Assembly (NCBI GenBank): GCA_050249955.1 | Contig: JBFWPN010000014.1 | Location: 65,608-129,607, forward strand | Origin: CAVVIG01 sp050249955 | GTDB lineage: Bacteria; Acidobacteriota; Vicinamibacteria; Vicinamibacterales; CAVVIG01 | Direction: 5' to 3' | DNA: 64,000 nucleotides | In this document: positions 49,265-57,183 of the stretch, in pieces | Numbering within the stretch: the stretch's first letter is position 1 | Layout of the letters: every line of letters begins with the position of its first letter | Program-made: the position numbers and the translations under genes | The notes under the pieces: model-generated | Seen by the model: the letters and a program-made list of their open reading frames with translations, nothing else | Database searches by the model: none | Told to the model about the DNA's origin: nothing

Positions 49265-50152
49265 ATGGCCGCACGACCGACCTGGAAGGGTTACCTGAAG
49301 ATCAGCCTCGTCAACATCCCGGTCAAGGTGTTCCCGGCCACGGACGCGAGCGCCACGATCAGCTTCAACCAGCTCCACGGCGAGTGCCAGACGCGCATCC
49401 AGCAGAAGCGCTGGTGTCCCACCTGCCAGAAGGAGGTGCCCAACACGGACATCGTGAAGGGCTACGAGTTCGAGAAGGGACGCTGGGTGGTAATGGACGA
49501 GGGGGACATCGAGAAGGTCCGCGTCGAGTCGACGCGGGTCATCAACCTCGAGAAGTTCACCGAGGACGTCGAGATCGACCCCATCTACCTGGACAAGCCG
49601 TACTACCTGGCGCCGGACGGTGCCGTGGCCAAGGAGGCCTTCGCCGTCATCCGCGAAGGGATGAGGGGCAAGGCTGGCATCGGCAAGGTTGCGCTGTACG
49701 GGCGCGAGTATCTGATCAAGGTCCAGCCGCGCGATCGCGGCCTGGTGATGTACACGCTGCGCCATGCGAGCGAGATCCGCAGCATGGACGCCATCGACGA
49801 ACTGTCCGACATGCCCGAACAGGTGAAGCCGGGCGAGGTGGCGCTCGCGCAGCAGGTCATCGGCACCTTCGAAGGGAGCATCGACTTCGCCGACTACCGC
49901 GACGACTACCAGGAAGGGCTGCGGGACATCATCGACGCGAAGATCGCCGGCCGCGAGGTGGTCGCGCCAGAGGTGCAGGAGCCGCCCAAGGTCGTGAACC
50001 TGATGGAGGCCCTGCGCAAGAGCCTCGACTCGATCAGCGCGACGAAGAAGAAGCCGGCACAGCCGGCCGAGGCGACCGTCCCCGCAAAGCGGCCAGCGTC
50101 GGGGCGGGGTGCCTCGCAGGGTGCGTCGACCAGGAAGAGCCGCACCGCGTAA
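49265..50152 (+). CDS. ku: Bacterial Ku (non-homologous end joining)
   Basis: A 295-residue homodimeric DNA-end-binding protein that recruits LigD in bacterial NHEJ. The N terminus ARPTWKGYLKISLVNIPVKVF, the Cys pair in KRWCPTCQKEVP, the central LDKPYYLAPDGAVAKEAFAVI and the bridge region KVALYGREYLIKVQPRDRGLVMYTLRHASEIR are diagnostic. After about 255 a basic Lys/Pro/Ala-rich tail (KKKPAQPAEATVPAKRP) probably contacts DNA. AGGAGCG precedes ATG 49265 in the end of the upstream gene. No ligD is in the window. It converges on the lipoprotein gene with a 19-base gap. Confidence 0.96.
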   Translation: MAARPTWKGYLKISLVNIPVKVFPATDASATISFNQLHGECQTRIQQKRWCPTCQKEVPNTDIVKGYEFEKGRWVVMDEGDIEKVRVESTRVINLEKFTEDVEIDPIYLDKPYYLAPDGAVAKEAFAVIREGMRGKAGIGKVALYGREYLIKVQPRDRGLVMYTLRHASEIRSMDAIDELSDMPEQVKPGEVALAQQVIGTFEGSIDFADYRDDYQEGLRDIIDAKIAGREVVAPEVQEPPKVVNLMEALRKSLDSISATKKKPAQPAEATVPAKRPASGRGASQGASTRKSRTA

Positions 50153-50171
50153 CCCGCGGCGCCGGCAGGGC

Positions 50172-50909
50172 TCACACCTGTGCCGGTTTCGCTCCGCGGC
50201 GAATGACCCACCAGATGATCAGCACGAAGAGGATCGCCACCACCACGAATGTGGAGGCAAACAGGGCGATGGTGCGGTAGAGGATCGAATCCGTCTCCAT
50301 CCGCGCCTCGATCGCAAGCGGCGCCCCCTGCAGCCGGTCGCCCAGCGCCTGCTCCCACACGAGAATGTTCCCCCGTCGCAGGTTGTCGGCACCTGCGTTG
50401 TGATAGGCGATCTTGCTCGGGAGGTGCATGCGGAAAGCCACGATCTCATCGCCCCCCCAGCCGACGTCGCCCACCGCCTTTCCTGCCGCCGCCCCGACCG
50501 ACTGGCGGTAGTAGAACAGGTCGCCGTCACGCTTGAAGCTGTAGGTGGACCACGAAAGGACGGGTGCCTCGCCGAGCCTCGTGATGTCCTTCACGTCCAT
50601 CCGGACGTGCACGTACCGGCGGTTGCTGCGGCGCGACATCGTCACGCGGGTGACTTCGGTGTTCGGCGAGCTGAAGAACGCGGTGACCGCCTCGCGGTCC
50701 GGCGTCGTCTCGGGGTTGGTGTCGAAGCTGGAGCCGCGCAGTGCGTTCAGCGCGGCGACCGAACTGTTCACGTAGAGCGTGGCTGTGCCGTCGAGCGACA
50801 GGTACATCTCCTCTTCGTACTCGTACGCCCTGAAGAAGCCGCCACCACCGCCGCCGCACGCCTCGAGCGCGAGCAGCGCCAGCAGCACGAACACCGACCG
50901 GATCTGCAT
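50172..50909 (-). CDS. Lipoprotein with C-terminal membrane helix, unknown function
   Basis: A 245-residue protein. The lipobox is LEAC in MQIRSVFVLLALLALEAC, followed by GGGGGG. The ectodomain (YEEEMYLSLDGTATLYVNSSVAALNALRG to about 205) is beta-rich, and a C-terminal helix (IALFASTFVVVAILFVLIIWWVI) is followed by RRGAKPAQV, so the protein is attached at both ends with the bulk outside. It resembles lipoproteins of the LppM/DUF3153 kind in outline only. It diverges from polA; a TATCAT box lies 8 bases before the ATG, and no Shine-Dalgarno sequence is seen. Confidence 0.75.
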   Translation of the reverse strand: MQIRSVFVLLALLALEACGGGGGGFFRAYEYEEEMYLSLDGTATLYVNSSVAALNALRGSSFDTNPETTPDREAVTAFFSSPNTEVTRVTMSRRSNRRYVHVRMDVKDITRLGEAPVLSWSTYSFKRDGDLFYYRQSVGAAAGKAVGDVGWGGDEIVAFRMHLPSKIAYHNAGADNLRRGNILVWEQALGDRLQGAPLAIEARMETDSILYRTIALFASTFVVVAILFVLIIWWVIRRGAKPAQV

Positions 50910-50917
50910 TGTTCTCA

Positions 50918-50923
50918 ATGATA
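50918..50923 (-). promoter_or_regulatory. Possible leaderless -10 box before the lipoprotein gene
   Basis: TATCAT on the minus strand, 8 bases before ATG 50909. No good -35 box is seen. A separate TATAGT on the plus strand (50922-50927), 17 bases before the polA ATG, may serve polA. Confidence 0.35.
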
Positions 50924-50944
50924 TAGTCAAACCCGACCTTCCCG

Positions 50945-53644
50945 ATGTCCTCCAAGCCCCTGCTCTTCCTGATCGACGGCAGCTCGCAGATGTACCGTGC
51001 GTATCACGCGCCGATCCGGACTGCGGAAGGCACGCTGCTGCGCAACGCATCGGGCATTCCCACCAACGCGGTCTACATCTTCGTGACGATGCTGCGGAAG
51101 CTGCTGAAGGAGCAGTCGCCCGCCTACATCGCCGCCTCATTCGACCTGCCAGGGCGCACGTTCCGCGACGACCTGTCGGCGGACTACAAGGCGAACCGCG
51201 CACCGATGCCGGACGACCTGGCGAGCCAGATTCCGCTCGTGCACCGGGCCTGCGAGGCGCTTGGGGTTCCCATCGTCACGCACGAGCGCTACGAAGCCGA
51301 CGACGTCATCGGCACGATGGCGAGGCGCGCGGTCGCCGAGGGGTTCGGCGTCGTCATCGTGACCGGCGACAAGGACTTCTTCCAGCTGGTCTGCGACGAC
51401 ATCCGTGTCTTCAATCCGCGCGACGACGGCACGTGGTACGACGACGCCGGGGTGAAGGAGAAGTTCGGCGTGCGTCCGGACCAGGTGGTCGATGTCCTCG
51501 CACTGATGGGCGACTCGATCGACAACGTCAAGGGTGTGCCCGGCATCGGTGAGAAAGGGGCGCGCGAGCTGATCGACACGTGGGGCACGCTCGATGCCCT
51601 GCTCGCGCACGCCGCCGAGCTGCCCGGGAAGAAGTACCGCGAGGCCCTGCTCAATCACCACGCCGACGCGCTGGCGAGCCGCCAGCTCCTGGTGATCCAC
51701 ACGGACGTCCCGGTGCCGTTCGAGCCGGACACCCTGAAGTATCGAGGGCCCTCGCGTGAGGACTGCTACCGGCTGTTCACCGACCTCGGCTTCCGGTCGC
51801 TCACGATGGAGTACGCGCCGACCGCAGACACGGTGAGCGCGGACTACGCGCTGGTCACCGACCTCGAGGGCATCGATGCGCTCGTGGAGGAGATCAGGCA
51901 GGCCGGCCGTGTCGCGATCCGCGTGCTGCCCGATCGCGACGGTGCGATGCGGGCGGGCATCGTCGGCATCACGGCGTCGACGCAGGCACGCAGGGCACGC
52001 TACATCCCCATGCGGCATGCGGGGATGCATACGGGGCCGCAGCTGACGGTCGCTGACGCGCTGGCACGGCTGAAGCCAGTGCTCGAGGACCCGGCCATCG
52101 AGAAGCTCGGGCACGACCTGAAGTTCGATGCCATCGTCCTGGCACGCCACGGCGTGTCCCTAGTGGGCCTTGGCCTCGACACGATGCTGGCGAGCTACCT
52201 GCTGGATGCGACCCGTTCGGGTCATCCGCTCGAGGGGACTGCGCTCGAACACCTGGGCTACAAGGCGCTCACCGAGGAGGACCTCTGCGGACGCGGCGCG
52301 AAAGCCACGCCCCTGGTGGACCTGCCGCCCGATGCCACGCTCACTTACGCCGGCGAGCGTGCGGATCTCGTGTTCCAGCTCGCCGGGGCGCTGGCGCCGA
52401 AGCTGGTGGAGCACGGGCTGGACGGGGTGTACGCGCGGCTGGAACGGCCGCTCGTACCCGTGCTGGTGGACGTCGAACGCGCGGGCGTGCGGCTCGACTC
52501 GTCGGCCCTCGCGGCGCAGTCGCAGCGGCTCGAGAAGGAGCTGGCGCGCATCGACGCGCACATCTTCGGCCTCGCGGGCGAGCAGTTCAACATCGGGTCG
52601 CCACAGCAGCTGTCGAGGATCCTCTTCGACAAGCTCCAATTGCCGGCGCTGCGGCGCAATGCCAAGACACGAACCGCGTCAACGGCGGCCGACGTGCTCG
52701 AGGAGCTGGCGCAGGCTCACGAACTGCCGCGACTGATCCTGCAATGGCGCGAGCTGATGAAGCTCAAGGGCACGTACGTGGACGCCCTTCCACAACTGGT
52801 CAACCCCGAGACAGGCCGGCTGCACACCTGCTTCAACCAGGCCGTGGCCGCAACAGGTCGCCTCAGCAGCAGCGACCCCAACCTGCAGAACATCCCGGTG
52901 CGCACCGAGACCGGACGCGAAATCAGGCGGGCCATCATCGCGGAGCCCGGTCACCTGCTGATCTCAGCCGACTACTCGCAGATCGAGTTCCGGGTGCTGG
53001 CACACCTCGCCGACGATCCGGTCCTCGTGGACGCGTTCCGGGAAGGTGCGGACTTCCACGAGCGGACGGCCCTGAAGATCTTCGGCACCGAAAGCGGGCG
53101 CGACCCGCACGAACTTCGCAGCACGGCCAAGATGGTGAACTACGCGCTGCTGTACGGGAAGACGGCGTTCACGCTGGCCAAGGACATCGGCGTCACGCCA
53201 CAGGTGGCGCAGGAGTTCATCGACGCCTACTTCGCCGGCTTCCCAAGGGTGCGGGCGTTCATCGACACGACGCTCGACGAGGCGCGTCAGTCAGGCGTGG
53301 TGAAGACACTGTACGGGAGGCGCCGGCTGGTGCCGGAGCTGACCAGCCGGAACGTGCAGATTCGCCAGGCGGCCGAACGGGAGGCTGTCAACATGCCGAT
53401 CCAGGGCACGGCGGCCGACATCCTCAAGCTCGCCATGATCGATACCCACGCCGCGCTTGCGCGCATCCCGACCGCGCGGATGATCCTGACCGTGCATGAC
53501 GAACTGCTCTTCGAAGTGGCCGAGAGCGAGGCGGAGGAGACGGCGTCCGTAGTACGCGAGACGATGCAGAACGCTGCGCAGCTGCGCGTGCCGCTTACGG
53601 TCGACGTCGGGATCGGCGCAAACTGGGCCGACGCGAAAAGCTGA
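50945..53644 (+). CDS. polA: DNA polymerase I
   Basis: An 899-residue repair and Okazaki-fragment polymerase. Residues 1-290 form the 5' nuclease (FLIDGSSQMYRAYHA, YEADDVIGTMA, VTGDKDFFQLV, GVPGIGEKGARELI). Residues 300-470 have the exonuclease fold, but the acidic active site looks lost: RVAIRVLPDRDG replaces the DTET strand and YAGERADLVFQ the later acidic motif. The polymerase has motif A SADYSQIEFRVLAHL (about 675), the O-helix RSTAKMVNYALLYGKTAF (about 721-738) with Tyr where E. coli has Phe762, and motif C TVHDELLFEV (about 850). So 5' nuclease and polymerase are expected to work and proofreading is not. It converges on the TPR gene. Confidence 0.96.
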   Translation: MSSKPLLFLIDGSSQMYRAYHAPIRTAEGTLLRNASGIPTNAVYIFVTMLRKLLKEQSPAYIAASFDLPGRTFRDDLSADYKANRAPMPDDLASQIPLVHRACEALGVPIVTHERYEADDVIGTMARRAVAEGFGVVIVTGDKDFFQLVCDDIRVFNPRDDGTWYDDAGVKEKFGVRPDQVVDVLALMGDSIDNVKGVPGIGEKGARELIDTWGTLDALLAHAAELPGKKYREALLNHHADALASRQLLVIHTDVPVPFEPDTLKYRGPSREDCYRLFTDLGFRSLTMEYAPTADTVSADYALVTDLEGIDALVEEIRQAGRVAIRVLPDRDGAMRAGIVGITASTQARRARYIPMRHAGMHTGPQLTVADALARLKPVLEDPAIEKLGHDLKFDAIVLARHGVSLVGLGLDTMLASYLLDATRSGHPLEGTALEHLGYKALTEEDLCGRGAKATPLVDLPPDATLTYAGERADLVFQLAGALAPKLVEHGLDGVYARLERPLVPVLVDVERAGVRLDSSALAAQSQRLEKELARIDAHIFGLAGEQFNIGSPQQLSRILFDKLQLPALRRNAKTRTASTAADVLEELAQAHELPRLILQWRELMKLKGTYVDALPQLVNPETGRLHTCFNQAVAATGRLSSSDPNLQNIPVRTETGREIRRAIIAEPGHLLISADYSQIEFRVLAHLADDPVLVDAFREGADFHERTALKIFGTESGRDPHELRSTAKMVNYALLYGKTAFTLAKDIGVTPQVAQEFIDAYFAGFPRVRAFIDTTLDEARQSGVVKTLYGRRRLVPELTSRNVQIRQAAEREAVNMPIQGTAADILKLAMIDTHAALARIPTARMILTVHDELLFEVAESEAEETASVVRETMQNAAQLRVPLTVDVGIGANWADAKS

Positions 53645-53656
53645 CCCCTCGCGAAC

Positions 53657-54448
53657 TCATCGATTCCAGCGTTCCTTGAAGCGCGCCCATTCGTCCTGCA
53701 GGGTCTCCGGCGGCTGGCCCACGGCCCTGGCGCGCTCAGGAATGATGGCGCGCTGCACGAGGCGGTCGATGTCGCCCCGCAGTTCGGCACCGTGGTCCGG
53801 CGCCAGGGGCGCACGCACCCACGCCGCCTGGGCAGCCGACCACGCGCCCTGCAGGTCCCCCTGCCCGCGCGCGGCCGCCGCCGTCCAGTACGCCGCCACT
53901 GCGCTCGTCGGGCGCTGGCCAAGCTCCTCGCGCATCCGGGTGAGCACCGCCTGATAGAGAGCCTGTCGCTCGAACTCCGAACGAGGCCGCGCGTCCTCGT
54001 CCACGGCACTCGCCCACCAATCCAGCACCAGGTCGCGCCCATCGAGCAGGTTGGCGTCCGACCGCAGCACGGAGTCGAACACGGCCGCGGCGGCGCCGGC
54101 CGCCCCATCGAAGTACAGCGCCTCCCCGAGGCCGACGACGAACTCGACACGCTCCCGTTCGTTGAGACGATCGGGCGCCAGACGGCGGAGCCGCTCCCTG
54201 GCCTGTGCCAGATCGTCGGGAGACGCACCAGCACGGTGCCGCTCCAGCAGGGCACGCGCGGCGATCAGGTCCGCGGAGTCGGCCCGTTCGGGAGCCCTGC
54301 GCAGGTCATCGGCCGCGGCAATGGCGGCGTCGAAGTCGCGCATGTTATACAGCTGGCGCGCGCGCGCCAGCGAGTTCTTCTCGTCAGCCGCCCATGCGGG
54401 GGCTGCAACCCCCGCCAGCAGCGCCAGCACCATGACCACCCGGACCAT
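53657..54448 (-). CDS. Secreted TPR-like helical protein
   Basis: A 263-residue exported protein. The signal peptide is MVRVVMVLALLAGVAAPAWA. The mature part is alpha-helical with TPR-like pairs (SLARARQLYNMRDFDAAIAAADDLRR, GLGEALYFDGAAGAAAAVFDSVL, AAARGQGDLQGAWSAAQAAWVRAP), ending in LQDEWARFKERWNR. Probably a periplasmic protein-protein interaction module. ATG 54448 starts the signal peptide; an upstream GTG would add six residues before it. A TACCAT box ends 6 bases before the ATG. It diverges from pcnB. Confidence 0.8.
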   Translation of the reverse strand: MVRVVMVLALLAGVAAPAWAADEKNSLARARQLYNMRDFDAAIAAADDLRRAPERADSADLIAARALLERHRAGASPDDLAQARERLRRLAPDRLNERERVEFVVGLGEALYFDGAAGAAAAVFDSVLRSDANLLDGRDLVLDWWASAVDEDARPRSEFERQALYQAVLTRMREELGQRPTSAVAAYWTAAAARGQGDLQGAWSAAQAAWVRAPLAPDHGAELRGDIDRLVQRAIIPERARAVGQPPETLQDEWARFKERWNR

Positions 54449-54454
54449 GGGCCG

Positions 54455-54460
54455 ATGGTA
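54455..54460 (-). promoter_or_regulatory. Possible leaderless -10 box before the TPR gene
   Basis: TACCAT on the minus strand, with 6 bases between it and ATG 54448; no Shine-Dalgarno sequence and only a weak -35 match. Confidence 0.35.
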
Positions 54461-54502
54461 GCACACGGATCTCCGGCTAAGCCTCTGACTGCTACCGGTT
54501 TA

Positions 54503-54531
54503 TTGGCCGCCCGCTGGCGCTTTGGTACAAT
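54503..54531 (+). promoter_or_regulatory. Predicted promoter of pcnB, leaderless type
   Basis: TTGGCC (54503-54508), exactly 17 bases, TACAAT (54526-54531), then 8 bases to ATG 54540. There is no room for a ribosome binding site, so the mRNA is predicted to be leaderless. Confidence 0.65.
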
Positions 54532-54539
54532 GCCCGGCG

Positions 54540-55919
54540 ATGGTCGAACCCCGGGTGATCCCCCGCGCCGAGCACAGCCTCTCACGCTCGGACATCGACC
54601 CTGACGCGTTGAAGGTGCTGTATCGGCTGCGGCAGGGCGAGTACATCGCCTACCTCGTTGGTGGCAGCGTCCGAGACCTGCTCCTGGGGCGTCGCCCCAA
54701 GGACTTCGACATCGGCACCTCGGCGCATCCCTACCAGGTCAAGAAACTCTTCCGGAACTGCTGGATCATCGGCCGACGCTTCCGCCTCGCCCACGTCAAG
54801 TTCGGGTCGAAGGTGATCGAAGTGGCCACGTTCCGCCGCCAGGTCCAGCCGGGTGAAGAGATCGTGCAGGATGGAGTGCCTGCACCCGACCTGCACCATC
54901 GGCACGGAACGCAGGTGTCGGAACCGGGACTTCAGAAGGCCGCAGGCGACACCCCGACGTCGGACACGCTGGAGGCGCGAGACGACGCCCAGCTGATTCA
55001 TCGCGACAACACCTTCGGCACGCCCGAGGAAGACGCGTTCCGGCGCGACTTCACCATCAACGCACTCTTCTACGACATCGCCAGTTTCTCGATCATCGAC
55101 TACGTCGGCGGACTCGAGGACCTGCGTGCCGGGATCGTCCGCTCCATCGGCGACCCGGTGGTGCGTTTCAAGGAGGACCCGGTCCGGATGCTCCGGGCCA
55201 TCGCGCTGGCGGCCAGGCTCGACTTCACGATCGAGGATCCGATCTACGACGCCATCGGGGTGATGCGCCACGAGATCGCGAACAGTTCCGCGCCGCGGCT
55301 GCTGGAGGAGTACTACAAGATCCTGCGTGCGGGGTCGTCGGAGAAGACCTTCCAGGGGCTCTCGGCCGCAGGGCTGCTCGAGCCGATCTCGATGGAACTG
55401 CACGATGGTGCAGGCGCGGCGCTCTGGCAGTCGCTCCGGAACATCGACGCCTACCGCAACAGGTTCAGCGCCACTCCAGAGACACTGACGAACGCCATCC
55501 TGCTCGGGACCCTGCTGGCGCCGCTCGGCCTGGCGCCACAGCCGGGACGCGGGCCGTCACGGCACGACGAGGATCGACGCCCGCGTGAGCCGCTCGCCCG
55601 CCTGGGCAGCCTGCCGCTCGCACGGCGCGATCTCGAACGGCTCCGCCAGATACTCGGGCTGCAGCGGCGGCTCCGCGACCTGTCGTCAACGGTCCGCGCC
55701 CAGCGCGCGCTCACCCACCGCAGCATCTTCCGGGAGGCGCTCACGTGGATGGAGATTCACGGCGACAGCCAGGAGACCGTGGAGCACTGGATCACCGTGC
55801 TGGCTGAGCGCGGCGCCGACGAGCCGGTCGGCCACGGCACCGACGACGACACGTCCACGGATCGCCCCAGGCGCCGCCGCCGGCGCCGACGGCGCCGGTA
55901 CCGTCCCGCCCAGCCCTGA
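54540..55919 (+). CDS. pcnB: Poly(A) polymerase / tRNA nucleotidyltransferase family, PcnB-like
   Basis: A 459-residue class II nucleotidyltransferase. The catalytic head shows YLVGGSVRDLLLGRRPKDFD (about 35-54), with the metal-binding DFDIGT, then the RFRLAHVKFGSKVIEVATFR strand and the EEDAFRRDFTINALFYD motif shared by poly(A) polymerases and CCA-adding enzymes. RNA-binding helices follow (FKEDPVRMLRAIALAARLDF). The helical C-terminal arm and a very basic tail (PRRRRRRRRRRYRPAQP) favour PcnB over CCA-adding enzyme, but this is not decisive. An insert of about 40 residues (VPAPDLHHRHGTQVSEPG) lies inside the head. It is followed by a strong terminator. Confidence 0.88.
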   Translation: MVEPRVIPRAEHSLSRSDIDPDALKVLYRLRQGEYIAYLVGGSVRDLLLGRRPKDFDIGTSAHPYQVKKLFRNCWIIGRRFRLAHVKFGSKVIEVATFRRQVQPGEEIVQDGVPAPDLHHRHGTQVSEPGLQKAAGDTPTSDTLEARDDAQLIHRDNTFGTPEEDAFRRDFTINALFYDIASFSIIDYVGGLEDLRAGIVRSIGDPVVRFKEDPVRMLRAIALAARLDFTIEDPIYDAIGVMRHEIANSSAPRLLEEYYKILRAGSSEKTFQGLSAAGLLEPISMELHDGAGAALWQSLRNIDAYRNRFSATPETLTNAILLGTLLAPLGLAPQPGRGPSRHDEDRRPREPLARLGSLPLARRDLERLRQILGLQRRLRDLSSTVRAQRALTHRSIFREALTWMEIHGDSQETVEHWITVLAERGADEPVGHGTDDDTSTDRPRRRRRRRRRRYRPAQP

Positions 55920-55926
55920 GACGGGA

Positions 55927-55957
55927 AAAGGGCGGCTGGTTTCCCAGACCGCCCTTT
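55927..55957 (+). terminator. Terminator after pcnB
   Basis: AAAGGGCGG (55927-55935) pairs with CCGCCCTTT (55949-55957), with an inner CTGG/CCAG helix. TTTCG follows, so the hairpin has a short T-run on the plus strand and an A-run on the other, and it may work in both directions for pcnB and serC. Confidence 0.78.
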
Positions 55958-56001
55958 CGTATTGCAGACGTCAGACTGCAGATTTCAGCTCGGAGCGCAA
56001 G

Positions 56002-57099
56002 CTATCCGTTCTTGCGCTCGAACTCCTGCATGAACGACACGAGCGCGTCGATGCCGGCTTCCGGGAACGCGTTGTAAATCGAGGCGCGCATCCCGCCGAC
56101 CGAACGGTGCCCCTTCAGGCCGTCGAGGCCGGCTGCGGTGGACTCCTTCACGAACTTGCTCTCGAGCTCCTCGCTGGGCAGCCGGAACGTCACGTTCATC
56201 AGCGACCGGTCTTCCTTGTTCGCCGTCCCGCGGTAGAAGCCGCTGCGATCGATCTCGGCGTAGAGCTTGCCAGCCTTGCGCCGGTTGATCTCGGCAATCG
56301 CCGGCAGCCCGCCGAGGTCGAGCACCCACTTGATGACGAGCCCCATCGCGTAGATCCCGAACGCGGGCGGCGTGTTGTACAGCGACGTGTTCTCGGCGTG
56401 CACGCTGTAGTTCAGCATGGTCGGCAGCGCCTTGTTGCCCGCCGACTTCGCCACCAGGTCCTCGCGCGCGATGACCAGCGTCACGCCGGCGGGGCCGATG
56501 TTCTTCTGGGCACCGGCATAGATCAGGCCGTGCTTCGCGATGTCAATCGGACCACTGAAGATGTCCGACGAGTTGTCACTCACCAGCGGCACGTCACCGA
56601 CATCGGGCAGCGTCGTGTACTCGGTCCCCTCGATGGTGTTGTTCGAGGTCATGTGCACGTAGGCCGCGCCGGGCGTGAGCTTCAGCTCCGACTGCTTCGG
56701 CAGGCGCGAGTAGTTCTCACCCTTGGTGGAGGCCGCCACGTTGACGGTGCCGATCTTCTTGGCCTCCTTCAGCGCCTTGTCGGCCCACGACCCGCAGTCG
56801 ATGTAGTCGGCCGTCTGGCCGGGGCCGAGCAGGTTCATCGGCACCATCGAGAACTGCATGCTGGCGCCGCCCTGCAGGAACAGCACCTTGTAGTTGGCGG
56901 GCACGTTCGCGAGGGTGCGGATGTCCGCTTCAGCCTTGGCCAGAATCGCCTCGAAGGCCTTCGAGCGGTGGCTGATCTCGAGGACCGACATGCCGACGCC
57001 GGGCAGCGCCACGAGCTCGGCCTGCATCTGTTCGAGGACGGGCAGGGGCAGGACCGCTGGACCCGCCGAGAAGTTGAACACGCGATTCACCGTAGTCAT
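56002..57099 (-). CDS. serC: Phosphoserine aminotransferase
   Basis: Second step of serine synthesis: 3-phosphohydroxypyruvate plus glutamate to phosphoserine. It has 365 residues, close to the family norm. Hallmarks are the N terminus RVFNFSAGPAVLPLPVLEQ, EISHRSKAFEAIL, the phosphate loop FLQGGASMQFSMVPMNL, SDNSSDIFS, the Schiff-base Lys in IYAGAQKNIGPAG (Lys198), and NTPPAFGIYAMGLV. ATG 57099 follows CCGGAG; in-frame sequence upstream is not conserved-looking. It is the last gene of the DUF1015-serA-serC operon, separated from serA by 84 bases containing a hairpin. Confidence 0.97.
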   Translation of the reverse strand: MTTVNRVFNFSAGPAVLPLPVLEQMQAELVALPGVGMSVLEISHRSKAFEAILAKAEADIRTLANVPANYKVLFLQGGASMQFSMVPMNLLGPGQTADYIDCGSWADKALKEAKKIGTVNVAASTKGENYSRLPKQSELKLTPGAAYVHMTSNNTIEGTEYTTLPDVGDVPLVSDNSSDIFSGPIDIAKHGLIYAGAQKNIGPAGVTLVIAREDLVAKSAGNKALPTMLNYSVHAENTSLYNTPPAFGIYAMGLVIKWVLDLGGLPAIAEINRRKAGKLYAEIDRSGFYRGTANKEDRSLMNVTFRLPSEELESKFVKESTAAGLDGLKGHRSVGGMRASIYNAFPEAGIDALVSFMQEFERKNG

Positions 57100-57133
57100 G
57101 AAAATCTCCGGAAAGAGCCGGCCTCGGCCGGCA

Positions 57134-57154
57134 GGACCCGCCTCAGGCGGGTCC
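57134..57154 (-). repeat. Hairpin in the serA-serC gap
   Basis: GGACCCGCC (57134-57142), TCA, GGCGGGTCC (57146-57154): a perfect 9-bp stem with a 3-base loop. A GCCGGC-rich overlapping palindrome lies next to it (57118-57133). It may reduce read-through into serC or set the end of a processed mRNA. Confidence 0.55.
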
Positions 57155-57183
57155 ACGGATGAACATCCGATCCTACCGGATTT

